Assembly (NCBI GenBank): GCA_900549415.1
Contig: URNX01000009.1
Span: forward strand, 1-64,000
Length of the DNA: 64,000 nt
Direction: 5' to 3'
DNA from: an uncultured bacterium
GTDB lineage: Bacteria; Verrucomicrobiota; Lentisphaeria; Victivallales; UBA1829
Part shown: in pieces, positions 43,439 to 53,694 of the stretch
Layout: each line of letters starts with the position of its first letter
How positions within the stretch are numbered: the stretch's first letter is position 1
Notes under the pieces: model-generated
Database searches by the model: none
Told to the model about the DNA's origin: nothing
What the model saw: only the letters and a program-made list of their open reading frames with translations
Translations under genes and position numbers: made by a program

Positions 43439-46400
43439 ATGAAACCAATCCAGACCCCCGCACCCGGAATCCATCAGCTGCTCTATACCGGCGATGTCTT
43501 TCAGGTCACGCTCAAAACCGCTGGCGCAGGACGCGCATTTCTCCGCACCAACCTCGGCAACGCCGCCGTCCGCCGCGCCGAAACGATCTCCGTCGTCGAC
43601 CGCGGTCTCGCCTCTCCCGGACAGGACTGGCACGACATTCCCATGACCGATCTCGGAAACGGCGAATTCACCATCCGCCTCGCACTCGTCGAAACCGGAC
43701 ACTTCGAGGCAAAAGCTTATTTCATTCCCGCCGATTCCACCACAGAACTCTGGCCCGACGGTCAGAACGTCCATGTCAACGTCTCCCCCGCGCCCTACTG
43801 CTGCGCCAATTCCATCTACTGCGCATTCATCCGCCAGTTCGGTGAAAACAAAACACTCGCTTCCACCGACCGCTCGATCCGTCCGTTCCGCGCAATGGCG
43901 GAAAATGAACTCGATCATGAAAACTACACCGTTATCCCCTCCTCCGGAACATTCCGCGCGCTGATCCGCGAACTCGACCACATCTTCGACCGCATGAAGT
44001 GCCGCATCCTGCATCTGCTACCCGTCAACCCGACCCCGACCGTTTACGGGCGCATGGGACGCTTCGGCAGCCCCTACGCATCGCTCGATTTCACTGCAGT
44101 CAACCCCGAACTCGCCGAATTCGACAAGACAGCAACTCCGCTGGAACAGTTCCTCGAACTCGTCGATGCAGTCCACAGCAAAAACGGCAAACTCTTCATC
44201 GACATCGCCGTCAACCACACCGGCTGGGCGTCAAAAATCCATGAAATTCACCCCGAATGGCTCAAACGCCGCGATGACGGAACCATCATCTCCCCCGGCG
44301 CATGGGGCACGGTCTGGGAGGATCTCACCGAACTCGATTACTCAAAAAAAGATCTCTGGAAATATATCGCAGACGTCTTCATCATCTGGTGTCAGCGCGG
44401 CGTGGACGGCTTCCGCTGCGATGCCGGCTACATGATCCCCGTTCCCGCGTTGGAATACATCATCGCCCGCGTCCGTGAGCAGTTCCCCGACATCATTTTC
44501 CTGCTCGAAGGACTCGGCGGCGACCCGGCGGTCACCACACGCCTGCTTGATTACGCCAACATGAACTGGGCCTATTCCGAACTGTTCCAGAACTATTCCA
44601 AAGAGCAGATCGAAGGGTATCTGAACTACGCATGGCGCGAATCCAACGGAAACGGGCTCATGGTTCACTATGCGGAGACACACGACAACTCACGTCTCGC
44701 CGCCGTCTCCGAAAATTATGCGCGGATGCGCACTGCACTCTCCGCGCTCGCTTCCGTCAACGGCGCATTCGGATTCGCGAACGGCGTCGAATGGTTCGCA
44801 AAAGAGAAAATCGACGTTCATGAATCGCGCGGACTCTCCTGGGGCGCAACCCCGAACCTCGTCGAATTCATCGGCAAGCTCAACACGCTCCTGCTCACCG
44901 TTCCCGCATTCCACAACGGCGCAAACATGGCGTTCCTCAACTCCGGATCACCGAACGCTGTGCTCTTCCGCCGCACGGACGCCTCCGGAAAAGGAACGGT
45001 TCTCTGCGCGGTCAATCTCGACTGCGAACATCCGGCGCTCATCCAGTGGAACGCCGGCGACGCCGGAGCCTGCGGGCTCGCGGCTTATGACCTCATCTCC
45101 GCCCGGACCGTCGATGTCAAACCAGCGGGAGAAATGCGCTTCCAGCTCGAACTCGCCCCCGGCGAAGCGCTCTGTCTCTCCGGCAATCCGGAGGATCTCC
45201 TCCGCATCCGCGAAGCCAGCGCAAAGATTTTCGACCGCTTCTCCAAGAGCGAAGTACAGGAGGCGCAGGCAATGGCGCTCAAATGCATCGCATTCCTCCG
45301 CCGCTCCGTCGTCCTTCAGCCCGGCGATGACCAGAATGCCGCGGCAAAAGCGCTCCTCGAATCCCCGGAAGCATATCTCAGAACGCTCCAGCCGGATCTC
45401 AAGGATCATCCGTATGTTCTCTGGAACTGGCCGGAAGACGCTCACCGGAAAGTAATGGTTCCGCCTGGAAAAATCATCCTCGCCGTCGCCCCGTTCCGCT
45501 TCCGCGCTTCGCTGAACATCGAAAACGGGAATCCGCAGGAGCATAACAGTCTTGTCGATGCGCGCGGACGCCATTTCGCGATCTTCTATCCGCAGACGCA
45601 GGAGCTGCCGCACAAACGCGCCGTCATCCGCTTCTCCGCGTTCTCCGGCGGAAAAGTGCAGCGCTCGGAAGGACATCTCCTGCTGCTTGCGCCCGACATT
45701 CTCGCAACCGCACTCAGCTACTCGCATGACTACATCCGCAAATACGCCCCGCTCACCTGCATGCAGGCGAACGGACGCGGCGCACTCATGCATCTGCGTC
45801 TCGACCAGCCGGACGTTTCCTCGCGCTACGACGCAGTCATGCTCGCAAACCTCAGCCCGGATCACCCGGAAGACCGTCACATCATGTTCCGCCGTCTGCG
45901 CGTCTGGGTGCTTCACCACGCACGGACTCAGGAGGTTTCGCTCGTCTGCCTCCGCAACTTTGAACGCGCCGCGGACGGCGGCTGCATCTGGAATTATCAT
46001 GTCCCGACCGGAAACGGACTTTACACAGACATCAGCCTCAAGATCGAAATGGTCGCAGGCAAAAACCAGACCAGAGTTTCATTCCTCCGCCGCGATACGC
46101 ACGGACGCGAATATCTGGAGCCGGAAAACCCGGTGAAGCTCATCGTCCGCCCCGACGTCGAAGACCGCAACTTCCATTATTCGACCAAGGCGAACGGGCT
46201 GGAATCCGTCTGGCCCGGCAAAGTGAACTTCCGCGAACGCGGATTCGATTTCACACCCGCCGCCGGACGCACGCTGACCCTGACCGCAGGTTCCGGACGC
46301 TTCATCCCCGCCGCCGAATGGAACTACATGCTCTGGCAGCCGAACGAAGCGGCGCGCGGACTTGATCCCTACTCCGATGTGTACAGTCCCGGCTACTTTG

Positions 46401-47722
46401 AAATCAATCTGACCGGCGGCGGCTCCGTGCAGATCGCGGCCTCCATCCTGACCGATGCGGAACCCGATGCGCTTCCGCCCGCTAAAGTCACCCCCGCCGA
46501 CTTCCGTGCCGCAACCGATTCAGGAATCGAAACGAATATGCTCGACGCCATGCGCGCATTCGTCGTCAAACGCGGCAATCTCAAAACCGTCATCGCCGGC
46601 TATCCGTGGTTCCTCGACTGGGGACGCGACACGCTCATTGCGGCGCGCGGACTCATCGCGGCACGGGAATTCCGCGACGACGTCAAAGCCATCATCCGCC
46701 AGTTCGCCATGTTCGCAGATCAGGGCACGATCCCGAACATCATCCATGGCGACACTGTCGGCAACCGCGACACGAGCGACGCACAGCTCTGGCTCTTCAC
46801 CGCCGTCGAAGACCTCTGCAAGGCCGAACGTTCCAACGACTTCCTCAAAACCGAAGTCCGTCCCGGAAAAACCATTCTCGACCAGCTCGAGGAAATCGCT
46901 TCCGATCTCATCGCCGGAACTCCGAACGGAATCAAAGCCGATCCGGAATCCGGACTCGTCTTCAGTCCGCCGCACTTCACCTGGATGGATACCAACTATC
47001 CCGCCGGAACGCCGCGCGAGGGCTACCCGGTCGAAATCCAGGCGCTCTGGTTCGCCGCACTCCGCTTCCTCTCAAGCGTCTCCGCAACTCCCGGACGCTG
47101 GAAGACGCTTGCGGAGAAAGTCCGCACTTCCATCCGCACCCTGTTCCTTTCGGACGACGGCAAATATCTCTCCGACTGTCTGCACTGCACCGCCGGAACG
47201 CCTGCTGCAAAGGCGGTCAAAGACGACCACATACGCCCGAACCAGATCTTTGCAATCACCCTCGGCGCGATCGATGACAAGGAGCTCGGACGTTCGATTC
47301 TGGACACAGCAGCCTGTCTGCTGATCCCCGGCGCAATCCGGAGCCTGGCGGACAAACCGACGCGTTATCCGCTCCCCGTCCGCGGCATGAACGGCAATCT
47401 CCTGAATGATCCGTCACATCCCTACTGGGGACGTTACGAAGGGGACGAGGACACGCGCCGCAAACCCGCCTACCACAACGGAACCGCATGGACCTGGCCC
47501 TTCCCGTCGTACTGCGAAGCCTACGCGATGATGTATGAAAAAACGGGCGCGGCGGTTGCGCGTTCGCTGCTCTCCTCATGCGAAATGATCATGCGCAACG
47601 GCTGCGTCGGCCATCTCGCCGAGATCCTGGATGGTGATTATCCCCACACCCAGCGCGGCTGCGACGCTCAGGCATGGGGCATCACGGAGTACTACCGTGT
47701 CTGGAAACTGCTTCACCGCTGA
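43439..47722 (+). CDS. Two-activity glycogen debranching enzyme (4-alpha-glucanotransferase/amylo-1,6-glucosidase)
   Basis: 1427 residues without signal peptide, close in size to eukaryotic debranching enzyme (AGL) and far longer than GlgX. N-terminal beta domain about 1-125; GH13-type barrel about 170-620 with FIDIAVNHTG, GFRCDAGY (nucleophile Asp), FLLEGLGG (acid/base Glu) and AETHDNSR; a middle beta region; and a GH133-like (alpha/alpha)6 domain from about 1040 with FLDWGRDTLIAARGL, NIIHGDTVGNRDTSDAQLW and AYHNGTAWTWPFPSY. It should degrade glycogen branches completely. AGGA precedes the start. Confidence 0.88.
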   Translation: MKPIQTPAPGIHQLLYTGDVFQVTLKTAGAGRAFLRTNLGNAAVRRAETISVVDRGLASPGQDWHDIPMTDLGNGEFTIRLALVETGHFEAKAYFIPADSTTELWPDGQNVHVNVSPAPYCCANSIYCAFIRQFGENKTLASTDRSIRPFRAMAENELDHENYTVIPSSGTFRALIRELDHIFDRMKCRILHLLPVNPTPTVYGRMGRFGSPYASLDFTAVNPELAEFDKTATPLEQFLELVDAVHSKNGKLFIDIAVNHTGWASKIHEIHPEWLKRRDDGTIISPGAWGTVWEDLTELDYSKKDLWKYIADVFIIWCQRGVDGFRCDAGYMIPVPALEYIIARVREQFPDIIFLLEGLGGDPAVTTRLLDYANMNWAYSELFQNYSKEQIEGYLNYAWRESNGNGLMVHYAETHDNSRLAAVSENYARMRTALSALASVNGAFGFANGVEWFAKEKIDVHESRGLSWGATPNLVEFIGKLNTLLLTVPAFHNGANMAFLNSGSPNAVLFRRTDASGKGTVLCAVNLDCEHPALIQWNAGDAGACGLAAYDLISARTVDVKPAGEMRFQLELAPGEALCLSGNPEDLLRIREASAKIFDRFSKSEVQEAQAMALKCIAFLRRSVVLQPGDDQNAAAKALLESPEAYLRTLQPDLKDHPYVLWNWPEDAHRKVMVPPGKIILAVAPFRFRASLNIENGNPQEHNSLVDARGRHFAIFYPQTQELPHKRAVIRFSAFSGGKVQRSEGHLLLLAPDILATALSYSHDYIRKYAPLTCMQANGRGALMHLRLDQPDVSSRYDAVMLANLSPDHPEDRHIMFRRLRVWVLHHARTQEVSLVCLRNFERAADGGCIWNYHVPTGNGLYTDISLKIEMVAGKNQTRVSFLRRDTHGREYLEPENPVKLIVRPDVEDRNFHYSTKANGLESVWPGKVNFRERGFDFTPAAGRTLTLTAGSGRFIPAAEWNYMLWQPNEAARGLDPYSDVYSPGYFEINLTGGGSVQIAASILTDAEPDALPPAKVTPADFRAATDSGIETNMLDAMRAFVVKRGNLKTVIAGYPWFLDWGRDTLIAARGLIAAREFRDDVKAIIRQFAMFADQGTIPNIIHGDTVGNRDTSDAQLWLFTAVEDLCKAERSNDFLKTEVRPGKTILDQLEEIASDLIAGTPNGIKADPESGLVFSPPHFTWMDTNYPAGTPREGYPVEIQALWFAALRFLSSVSATPGRWKTLAEKVRTSIRTLFLSDDGKYLSDCLHCTAGTPAAKAVKDDHIRPNQIFAITLGAIDDKELGRSILDTAACLLIPGAIRSLADKPTRYPLPVRGMNGNLLNDPSHPYWGRYEGDEDTRRKPAYHNGTAWTWPFPSYCEAYAMMYEKTGAAVARSLLSSCEMIMRNGCVGHLAEILDGDYPHTQRGCDAQAWGITEYYRVWKLLHR

Positions 47723-47796
47723 CAGGAGTAAAAATCGCGGGGGACGCCCGCAAAGAGGCTGAAAAGGAACCGGAACGGATGATTCCGGAGGAAGAA

Positions 47797-48750
47797 TTAA
47801 TCTTTTTTGCTCTTCCCCGGCTCCAGCACGGCTTTCATATAGCCGAAAATATTGTGTCCCTCGTACAGCAGAGGTACCGGAACGGTCCGGATGTAAGCGC
47901 CGCCGGTCCGGTCCGTCCGCACCATCATCATCCGGAAACGGTCTCCGGCGCGGGGTCCGCGGTTCCACCACGGACCGTACTGTTCCGCCAGCGGAATGGA
48001 AAGCTCGACGGCATACCCGTCTGCAGTCCGCCGCGCCGCACACTTCGCGGCTGTGGGGAAATCATCGCAGATCCGGATCCACGAACCGCGGGGATCGTTG
48101 ATATGAACCAGACTCCAGAGTTCGCTTTCCGGATTAACCAAGTACTCATAATAAAGAAGAGATTTTTCATCCAGACGGACAAACAGTTCAAACGCATCGC
48201 CGAGATAGAGCGGGGTTTCGTCCGGCGTATCAAAACGTCCGCGGTATGCAGCGACTTCCGAATCCCGGAATTCCGCAGCGACATAAAGATTCTTTCCCGA
48301 CCAGCCGACCCGCCAGATGCTCCGGACGTCTTTCAGCGGCTCCGTCCGGTTCAGCAGATATTCCTTGCAGAAAACAAGCGCATCCGCCCACTCCCGTTCT
48401 CCGGCTCTCCCGTCAATATCCGGCGGCGTTTCCAGATACGGAATTGAAACTTCCGCGACCGGAATTTTCCACTGCAGACCGGTCTGCACCTCATCGTAAA
48501 TCCGGGCAAAAAGCCGGACGGCGGAGGCATGACGCGGATGACGCGGATTTTTCACCCGCTCCGCAACATGTTCCCAGCCGCCGCGAAGCTGCGCGGAGTA
48601 ACGCGCCGGAGAATCCAGCGCACCGCGGCAAAACGCCGGGTCTGCAAATTCCAGCGCCTTCCGCATCTCTTCCGGCGAAAAGCCCTCCTCTTTGCCGGAC
48701 AGGATGAAGAATGCCGAAAAAAGAAACAGAACCACGGCGTATTTCATCAT
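47797..48750 (-). CDS. Exported protein with CBM9-like domain (cassette D)
   Basis: 317 residues, signal peptide MMKYAVVLFLFSAFFILSG. An N-terminal helical part is followed from about residue 105 by a CBM9-like sandwich: PPDIDGRAGEREWADAL, LYVAAEFRDSEVAAY and the late LGDAFELFVRLDE, AVELSIPL. It probably binds the polysaccharide attacked by the cassette D enzyme. Its start overlaps the upstream stop by 4 bases. Last gene of the cassette. Confidence 0.75.
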   Translation of the reverse strand: MMKYAVVLFLFSAFFILSGKEEGFSPEEMRKALEFADPAFCRGALDSPARYSAQLRGGWEHVAERVKNPRHPRHASAVRLFARIYDEVQTGLQWKIPVAEVSIPYLETPPDIDGRAGEREWADALVFCKEYLLNRTEPLKDVRSIWRVGWSGKNLYVAAEFRDSEVAAYRGRFDTPDETPLYLGDAFELFVRLDEKSLLYYEYLVNPESELWSLVHINDPRGSWIRICDDFPTAAKCAARRTADGYAVELSIPLAEQYGPWWNRGPRAGDRFRMMMVRTDRTGGAYIRTVPVPLLYEGHNIFGYMKAVLEPGKSKKD

Positions 48751-51662
48751 CGTTCAATCTCAATCTTCCAGAGCCGTTTATGCGTTCCCTCCGCCGCGGG
48801 AAGCGTGCAGAGGACGGCGCCGTTTTCATACCGGAATTTCAGCGAACCCGCTTCGCTCCGGAGTCCGCGCGGAGAATACGGAAGCGGGAAAACCGCCTGT
48901 TCACCCGGCGCGGCAAAGAGATTCACTGCAGAGTCTGTTATCACAAAAGCGCCGTTTCCGGAAAATTTGCCGCAGCCGGAAATCACTCCCGCCGTCACGC
49001 CGGAGCTCCGGACAAGAAAACCTTCCGGAGCAATCACGATGTTCCCTTCCCGGAGCGGCTCGCCGCAAAGATTCGCAATGACGGAAACATCTCCGTAAAC
49101 GGCACGGACAACTCCCGGCTCCATCCGCTTCCCGCGTTCATGCGAAAACGACACTAGTTCTTTTCCCGTATATCTGGAGCAGACCGCTTTCTGGATGCAA
49201 TCCAGCCAGCGGAACCACCCCCGTCCCGCCGGACTCAGAACATCGGCGCGGCTGACCATGCTGTAGCCGAGCGCAAGAGTCCATGCAATCCGCGCGGAAT
49301 TGCTGACGTCTCCCGCAAGATCGTGATGAGTCAGAATCAGCTTGTCGTGCGTCAGCCCCTGCAGAACGGGGAAGAAATTCCACGTCTCCTCCGGCCATTT
49401 GTTCCAGACGCTTCCCTGCCATGACATGAACTGGCAGATTCCGCCGCTGAAACCGCAGACCATGAACTCCGAATCGACGAGTCCCCACCAGCACTCTTCC
49501 GTCGCAAGCGGAACGCGCTTCGCATCGCGGCGCACCTGCGAGAGAAAACCTTCGGTCACCGCATGGGGCGCGGGAGACGCCGGATTGCGGTCATAGCCGG
49601 TCGCCTTCTGCCAGCTCACCGAGAAGCACTGACGCACTCCGCTCTGATCCTGGAAAACAATATCGGACGGCAGATCTTCCATAAACTGGCGCAGAAGCGA
49701 GTCGTTCGCCCGCCGCACCGCCGGATGCCACATGCAGATCTTCCACCCGCCGTTGCCGGCATACGCCTCTTTCATCGGCTTCCCGCCGAGGTCCTTCTGG
49801 AGAGCCTCCTCCCCTGCCGCAAGGAACGTCGGTCCGCGCGGATTGTCGCACCACCAGGTGTTGTTGGTATACGGCATGAACAGAAGTCCGCGCTCCCGGA
49901 TTTCGCGCACAAGGGAACGGAATCCATCCATCGTTCCCCACCACTTCGCCGGAGGAAGATGATCAGGATACTGTTTGTCGAATCCCCCTTTCAAATATTG
50001 TGAGATATGAACGATCGTGTTTTCCGGAAGGTACGGCAATGCCCGGCGCGTCCACTTCTCCGAAGTTCTTCCCTGCCGCGGATGAAACATCACGCCGCGG
50101 CTCACCGCGCGCAAAAGCTCCGCCGAAACCTTCTCTTCTAGCTTTTTCTCAATCCGGTTGTCCTCCGCAAACGCCTTCAGCGATTCCAGCGCGTTCTTCC
50201 GGAATCTCAGACGCGTCACCGGAGTTTGAAAACTTTTGCCTTTTTCCGCATAAATCATGAACGCACGTTCAAGGAAACCTCCGCGAACGCTTCCTCCGAG
50301 TTCAAACACGGAAGGAACAAACACAGCTTTCCGGTCTTTCTGTCCCGCAAACGGTTCCCACGAGACAGGCTGAACCGCATACAAAGCGGCATTCCTCCCG
50401 TTCAATTCGAAGTGAAAGAAATCCGCCAGAGCGCCCGGAACTCCGTTCCGCTTCGTCGTCATATACTCCTGCACGCCGAGCTGATAATAAAAACTGTAGC
50501 CGCTGCCTTCGAACCAGTATCCGCCCTCTTTCACAAACCGCTTCAGATCATCCGTCATCCCGACGAGATCCTTTCCGGGAAGCGGAAGACAGAATTCGTT
50601 CCCCGGATTTACGATCGCCGCCGTTTCCGGCGAATGCAGCGCCCGCTCAAGCTCTTCCGGATTCCGGATCAGTTCCACATCAACCGACGCTTTGCGGAAC
50701 GCCGCAAGCCATTCGCGAAGCTCCGGCTTCGGTGCTCCGATTCCGTACGGCAGAAAAATCAGCGCAACCCGTTTCCGCGGCGATTCCACAACCTCCAGCC
50801 GGTGCTTCCGGATCATCCCGACAATCACCTCCATAATCTTCCGGCAGCTGGCATTCGACGGCTGAAAAGTCCCCGTCCGGAAGAAGAGCCCGCTCCCGCC
50901 GAAGCGGGTTCCACCCATCACCACTTTATCTTTGTATTTGAGAAGCGCAACTTCCGCCTGTCCGTCACCAAACGGACGCGACGGCGTAAGGCGGATTTCC
51001 GACAGAAGCTTCATGTCTTCCGGAAGCAGCCACTTCGACGCCTCCTCCGTCACGGTCAGCGGAATATCCCTGTAGTGATTGCCCAGATTCAAAAACGGCG
51101 AACCGAAAAGCTTCCGCACTGCCGCCTCTCCGATCACCTTATCCTTTTCCCAGATCAAATCCTTCCCCGCTTCCCGAACCGGACGGAAAAACTTTGCATT
51201 GAAACGGCTCCCTATATTCGTCGTCACATTCGAGTGGCAGACAACGCCGTCAACGGCATCCGGTGAAAACTCCAGCCGTCCGGGAACAGAAAATTCGATC
51301 ACATCACCCCTCCGCGGCGTCAGATCCGCCTGAAAATCGACGAAATCTTCTTCTGCCGTTATCGTCACCGATACCGGAAGCGCACCGTCTTCATACGAAA
51401 GAACCAGAAGCTTTCCGTCCCGCACAATCTTTGATATTTTCCCGGCGGAAACAACGGAGCCGTCCAGCAGACGCGCACTCCAGAGACCCTTTTTCCCGCT
51501 CGCAAGTGTAAGCTCTTTCCCGTCGATGCAAACGGATTCCACCGCCCCCGTTGCACCGTTCAGACGGAGTTCATAGCCGCCTCCGGAAACGGAAATACTC
51601 TCATTCACTTCCGCAAAACAGAACACCGGCAGAAGCAGAAACAATGCAAGAAATTTTTTCAT
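48747..51662 (-). CDS. Large exported putative glycoside hydrolase, DUF6259-like (cassette D)
   Basis: 971 residues with a signal peptide (MKKFLALFLLLPVFCFA). An N-terminal beta-supersandwich-like region (about 20-280), a ThuA-like segment near 290-400 (GIGAPKPELREWLAAFRKA), and a barrel from about 510: HPRQGRTSEKW, YTNNTWWCDNPRGPTF, WKICMWHPAV, IVFQDQSGVR near residue 670 (candidate catalytic Asp) and LATEECWWG. The layout recalls DUF6259 and GH101-like enzymes; I cannot assign an activity. It lies 18 bases after the pseudopilin. Confidence 0.65.
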   Translation of the reverse strand: MKKFLALFLLLPVFCFAEVNESISVSGGGYELRLNGATGAVESVCIDGKELTLASGKKGLWSARLLDGSVVSAGKISKIVRDGKLLVLSYEDGALPVSVTITAEEDFVDFQADLTPRRGDVIEFSVPGRLEFSPDAVDGVVCHSNVTTNIGSRFNAKFFRPVREAGKDLIWEKDKVIGEAAVRKLFGSPFLNLGNHYRDIPLTVTEEASKWLLPEDMKLLSEIRLTPSRPFGDGQAEVALLKYKDKVVMGGTRFGGSGLFFRTGTFQPSNASCRKIMEVIVGMIRKHRLEVVESPRKRVALIFLPYGIGAPKPELREWLAAFRKASVDVELIRNPEELERALHSPETAAIVNPGNEFCLPLPGKDLVGMTDDLKRFVKEGGYWFEGSGYSFYYQLGVQEYMTTKRNGVPGALADFFHFELNGRNAALYAVQPVSWEPFAGQKDRKAVFVPSVFELGGSVRGGFLERAFMIYAEKGKSFQTPVTRLRFRKNALESLKAFAEDNRIEKKLEEKVSAELLRAVSRGVMFHPRQGRTSEKWTRRALPYLPENTIVHISQYLKGGFDKQYPDHLPPAKWWGTMDGFRSLVREIRERGLLFMPYTNNTWWCDNPRGPTFLAAGEEALQKDLGGKPMKEAYAGNGGWKICMWHPAVRRANDSLLRQFMEDLPSDIVFQDQSGVRQCFSVSWQKATGYDRNPASPAPHAVTEGFLSQVRRDAKRVPLATEECWWGLVDSEFMVCGFSGGICQFMSWQGSVWNKWPEETWNFFPVLQGLTHDKLILTHHDLAGDVSNSARIAWTLALGYSMVSRADVLSPAGRGWFRWLDCIQKAVCSRYTGKELVSFSHERGKRMEPGVVRAVYGDVSVIANLCGEPLREGNIVIAPEGFLVRSSGVTAGVISGCGKFSGNGAFVITDSAVNLFAAPGEQAVFPLPYSPRGLRSEAGSLKFRYENGAVLCTLPAAEGTHKRLWKIEIER

Positions 51663-51680
51663 AGCTCGCTCCCCCGCTGA

Positions 51681-52472
51681 TCAAAGGTTGATGAACTGCA
51701 TGCTTCCGGTGTAATAACGGGTGACCGGAAGAAGCGCATTGCCCTCCAGCCCGGTCCGGTCCATGCTGCCCGCGTGTCCGTCCGCATATCCGAGCCCGAC
51801 CCGTCCGGAATGACGGAGATACAGCGCGTTCTGCTCGCTTCCGTTCCGCTTCGGACGCCAGTTCGCCGCGCCGCAGTTCGTCGAAAGAGTGAATGAATCC
51901 CCGACAAGGAAAGTCGACGACGCCATCTTCATTTTCGCCGTGTTGTGATAGATGCTCATGTCCTTCGCCCAGACGCTGAAGGATCCCAGTGCGGAATGCT
52001 GAAGATTGACCGCCGTCGTGCTTCCATCGTGCTGCGGACGGTACATCCCGTACGTCGAATAAAGTCTCCAGTTCGAAGTTCCGTTATCCGTATCGGAGGG
52101 ACACCGCAGGCTTTTCGAGGTGATATACTGCCGATTTGCATGAGCATTCCAGCCGAGCGTCCCGTTCCGGTTGCTCCCGTTTCCGTCCGTCATGACCGCC
52201 GTCCACCGCGTGTACGCGCCCTCGCGGTAAACGACGACCGGCATATGGTTTTCGTAATCGTCCGCATAGAACTGCAAAGCGCTCATGCTCTGCTTCAGGT
52301 TGTTGGTACAGGCGATGCTCCGCGCCTTTTCCCGCGCCGAGTTCAGGGCGGGAAGAAGCATGCCGGCAAGGATTGCAATGATCGAAATTACGATGAGGAG
52401 TTCTATAAGAGTGAACTTGCGGAATCTGTTCCTGAAGTATGGAACGGGTTGACGGATTGCATTCATTTTCAT
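51681..52472 (-). CDS. Pseudopilin-like protein, cassette D
   Basis: 263 residues: leader ending RNRFRK, then [19 protein letters not shown] with Glu+5. Residue -1 is Lys. [19 protein letters not shown] follows the helix, and the C-terminus has H-x9-DG ([13 protein letters not shown]). Membrane-anchored or pseudopilus-forming. It starts 12 bases after the LacI gene with AAGGAAC upstream, so it needs the LacI promoter. Confidence 0.85.
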   Translation of the reverse strand: MKMNAIRQPVPYFRNRFRKFTLIELLIVISIIAILAGMLLPALNSAREKARSIACTNNLKQSMSALQFYADDYENHMPVVVYREGAYTRWTAVMTDGNGSNRNGTLGWNAHANRQYITSKSLRCPSDTDNGTSNWRLYSTYGMYRPQHDGSTTAVNLQHSALGSFSVWAKDMSIYHNTAKMKMASSTFLVGDSFTLSTNCGAANWRPKRNGSEQNALYLRHSGRVGLGYADGHAGSMDRTGLEGNALLPVTRYYTGSMQFINL

Positions 52473-52484
52473 TTCTGTGTTCCT

Positions 52485-53498
52485 TTATTTTAATTTTTGA
52501 AATTGTTCTGTTCGGAGATCCAGCAGTCTCGGAGTCTGGAGCATCAGCACGCCCGGAGCATCCGGATTCGCAAGCCGCCAGACCAGCATTTCCACCGCGC
52601 GCTCCGCCATGACGGAGAGATTCAGATCAATCATCACCGGACTCGGAAAGAAACCGCTGAGCATCAGAGATTTGTCGCAGACCACCACACGGTCCGGCGA
52701 ATATTTCCGCAGCAGCCCCAAGCTCTCCAGCGCGCAGCAGAGCTTCACTCCGCAGAGGGCGTTGAAACCAAAAAAACCGATCTTTTCATCGCCCGATTCA
52801 ATCAGATTTCTCATCCGCTCCGTGAAATCCGGGTCTTCACGGTCGAACGGCATCGGTTCCGCCTGAATTCCGAGAGCTTTCATCCGGCTCAGAAAAAGAG
52901 AGATTCGCGGATGATCGGGAATCTGCACCATGTTCCGCTGCCAGACCACCGCCGCGCGGGTCACTCCGGCGCGGCGAAGCTGCCCGGACGCAAGAGAGAC
53001 AACTTCATCGTCGTTCGCGGTAATCCGGTCAAGCGCTTCCCCGCGCGGATCCCAGCCGAAAACCTGAACCCCGGGGAACTTTTCCGGCAGCTGAAACCCC
53101 TGAAGATCGTTGCAGAAAACAATCGCCCGGAATTCCGAAAGCAGTTCCGGCTTCTCCAGCAGCCGGCTCAGGTTCACATACCGGTGCTCAATCCCGTAAC
53201 GGCTCAACCCCTGCGAAACAACCGGCATGACGCCATCCCGCACGGGGTCTTCCTCGCCATGATCGTTCATCAGAAGCATAACCGTCCCGGTCACCGGCTT
53301 CACAGCGGTTTTCTCTTTTGCCCGGCGGGTATAGGAGCGCGGCGAAAAACCCGATTCCGCCGCCGTACGCCGAATCCGTTCGCCCACCTCGGCCGAAAGC
53401 AGCGGCGAATTCCGCAGAGCCAGCGAGACCGTTGCCGCCGTAACATTCAGCTGTCTGGCAAGGTCATTCAGATTTCTCGGTTTCCTGCAAAGAGTCAT
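52485..53498 (-). CDS. LacI-family transcriptional regulator of cassette D
   Basis: 337 residues. Helix-turn-helix NLNDLARQLNVTAATVSLAL, hinge GFSPRSYTRRAKEK, and a periplasmic-binding-like effector domain (VTGTVMLLMNDHGEED ... GFFGFNALCGVKLCCALESL ... VVVCDKSL). It differs clearly from the A/B regulators. First gene of the cassette with a consensus promoter. The GAGG sequence 7-10 bases before the ATG supports the start. Confidence 0.9.
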   Translation of the reverse strand: MTLCRKPRNLNDLARQLNVTAATVSLALRNSPLLSAEVGERIRRTAAESGFSPRSYTRRAKEKTAVKPVTGTVMLLMNDHGEEDPVRDGVMPVVSQGLSRYGIEHRYVNLSRLLEKPELLSEFRAIVFCNDLQGFQLPEKFPGVQVFGWDPRGEALDRITANDDEVVSLASGQLRRAGVTRAAVVWQRNMVQIPDHPRISLFLSRMKALGIQAEPMPFDREDPDFTERMRNLIESGDEKIGFFGFNALCGVKLCCALESLGLLRKYSPDRVVVCDKSLMLSGFFPSPVMIDLNLSVMAERAVEMLVWRLANPDAPGVLMLQTPRLLDLRTEQFQKLK

Positions 53499-53509
53499 CT
53501 TTCATCCTC

Positions 53510-53517
53510 AAACGTTT
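53510..53517. promoter_or_regulatory. Candidate LacI operator of cassette D
   Basis: AAACGTTT, an exact palindrome with the CG centre common in LacI-family operators, 11 bases after the -10 box. Confidence 0.45.
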
Positions 53518-53528
53518 CTATGCCTTAA

Positions 53529-53557
53529 ATTATAACACAAAACCGTTTTTTTGTCAA
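53529..53557 (-). promoter_or_regulatory. Consensus promoter of the cassette D LacI gene
   Basis: Minus-strand TTGACA (53557-53552) and TATAAT (53534-53529), 17-bp spacer. Confidence 0.85.
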
Positions 53558-53636
53558 CGGCACTTTAAAATTTATTTGAAAATTAATTTTAAATGAATTT
53601 TTAAATAAAACGTCCTTCTCCGCAACTTTTTCCCGT

Positions 53637-53664
53637 TTGATTTGTCAAAAAATATGACTATATT
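53637..53664 (+). promoter_or_regulatory. Putative promoter of the zinc metallopeptidase gene
   Basis: TTGATT (53637-53642) and TATATT (53659-53664), 16-bp spacer, 30 bases before the start. Confidence 0.5.
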
Positions 53665-53694
53665 ACCACATCTCAAACAAGGAGGAACCATACA

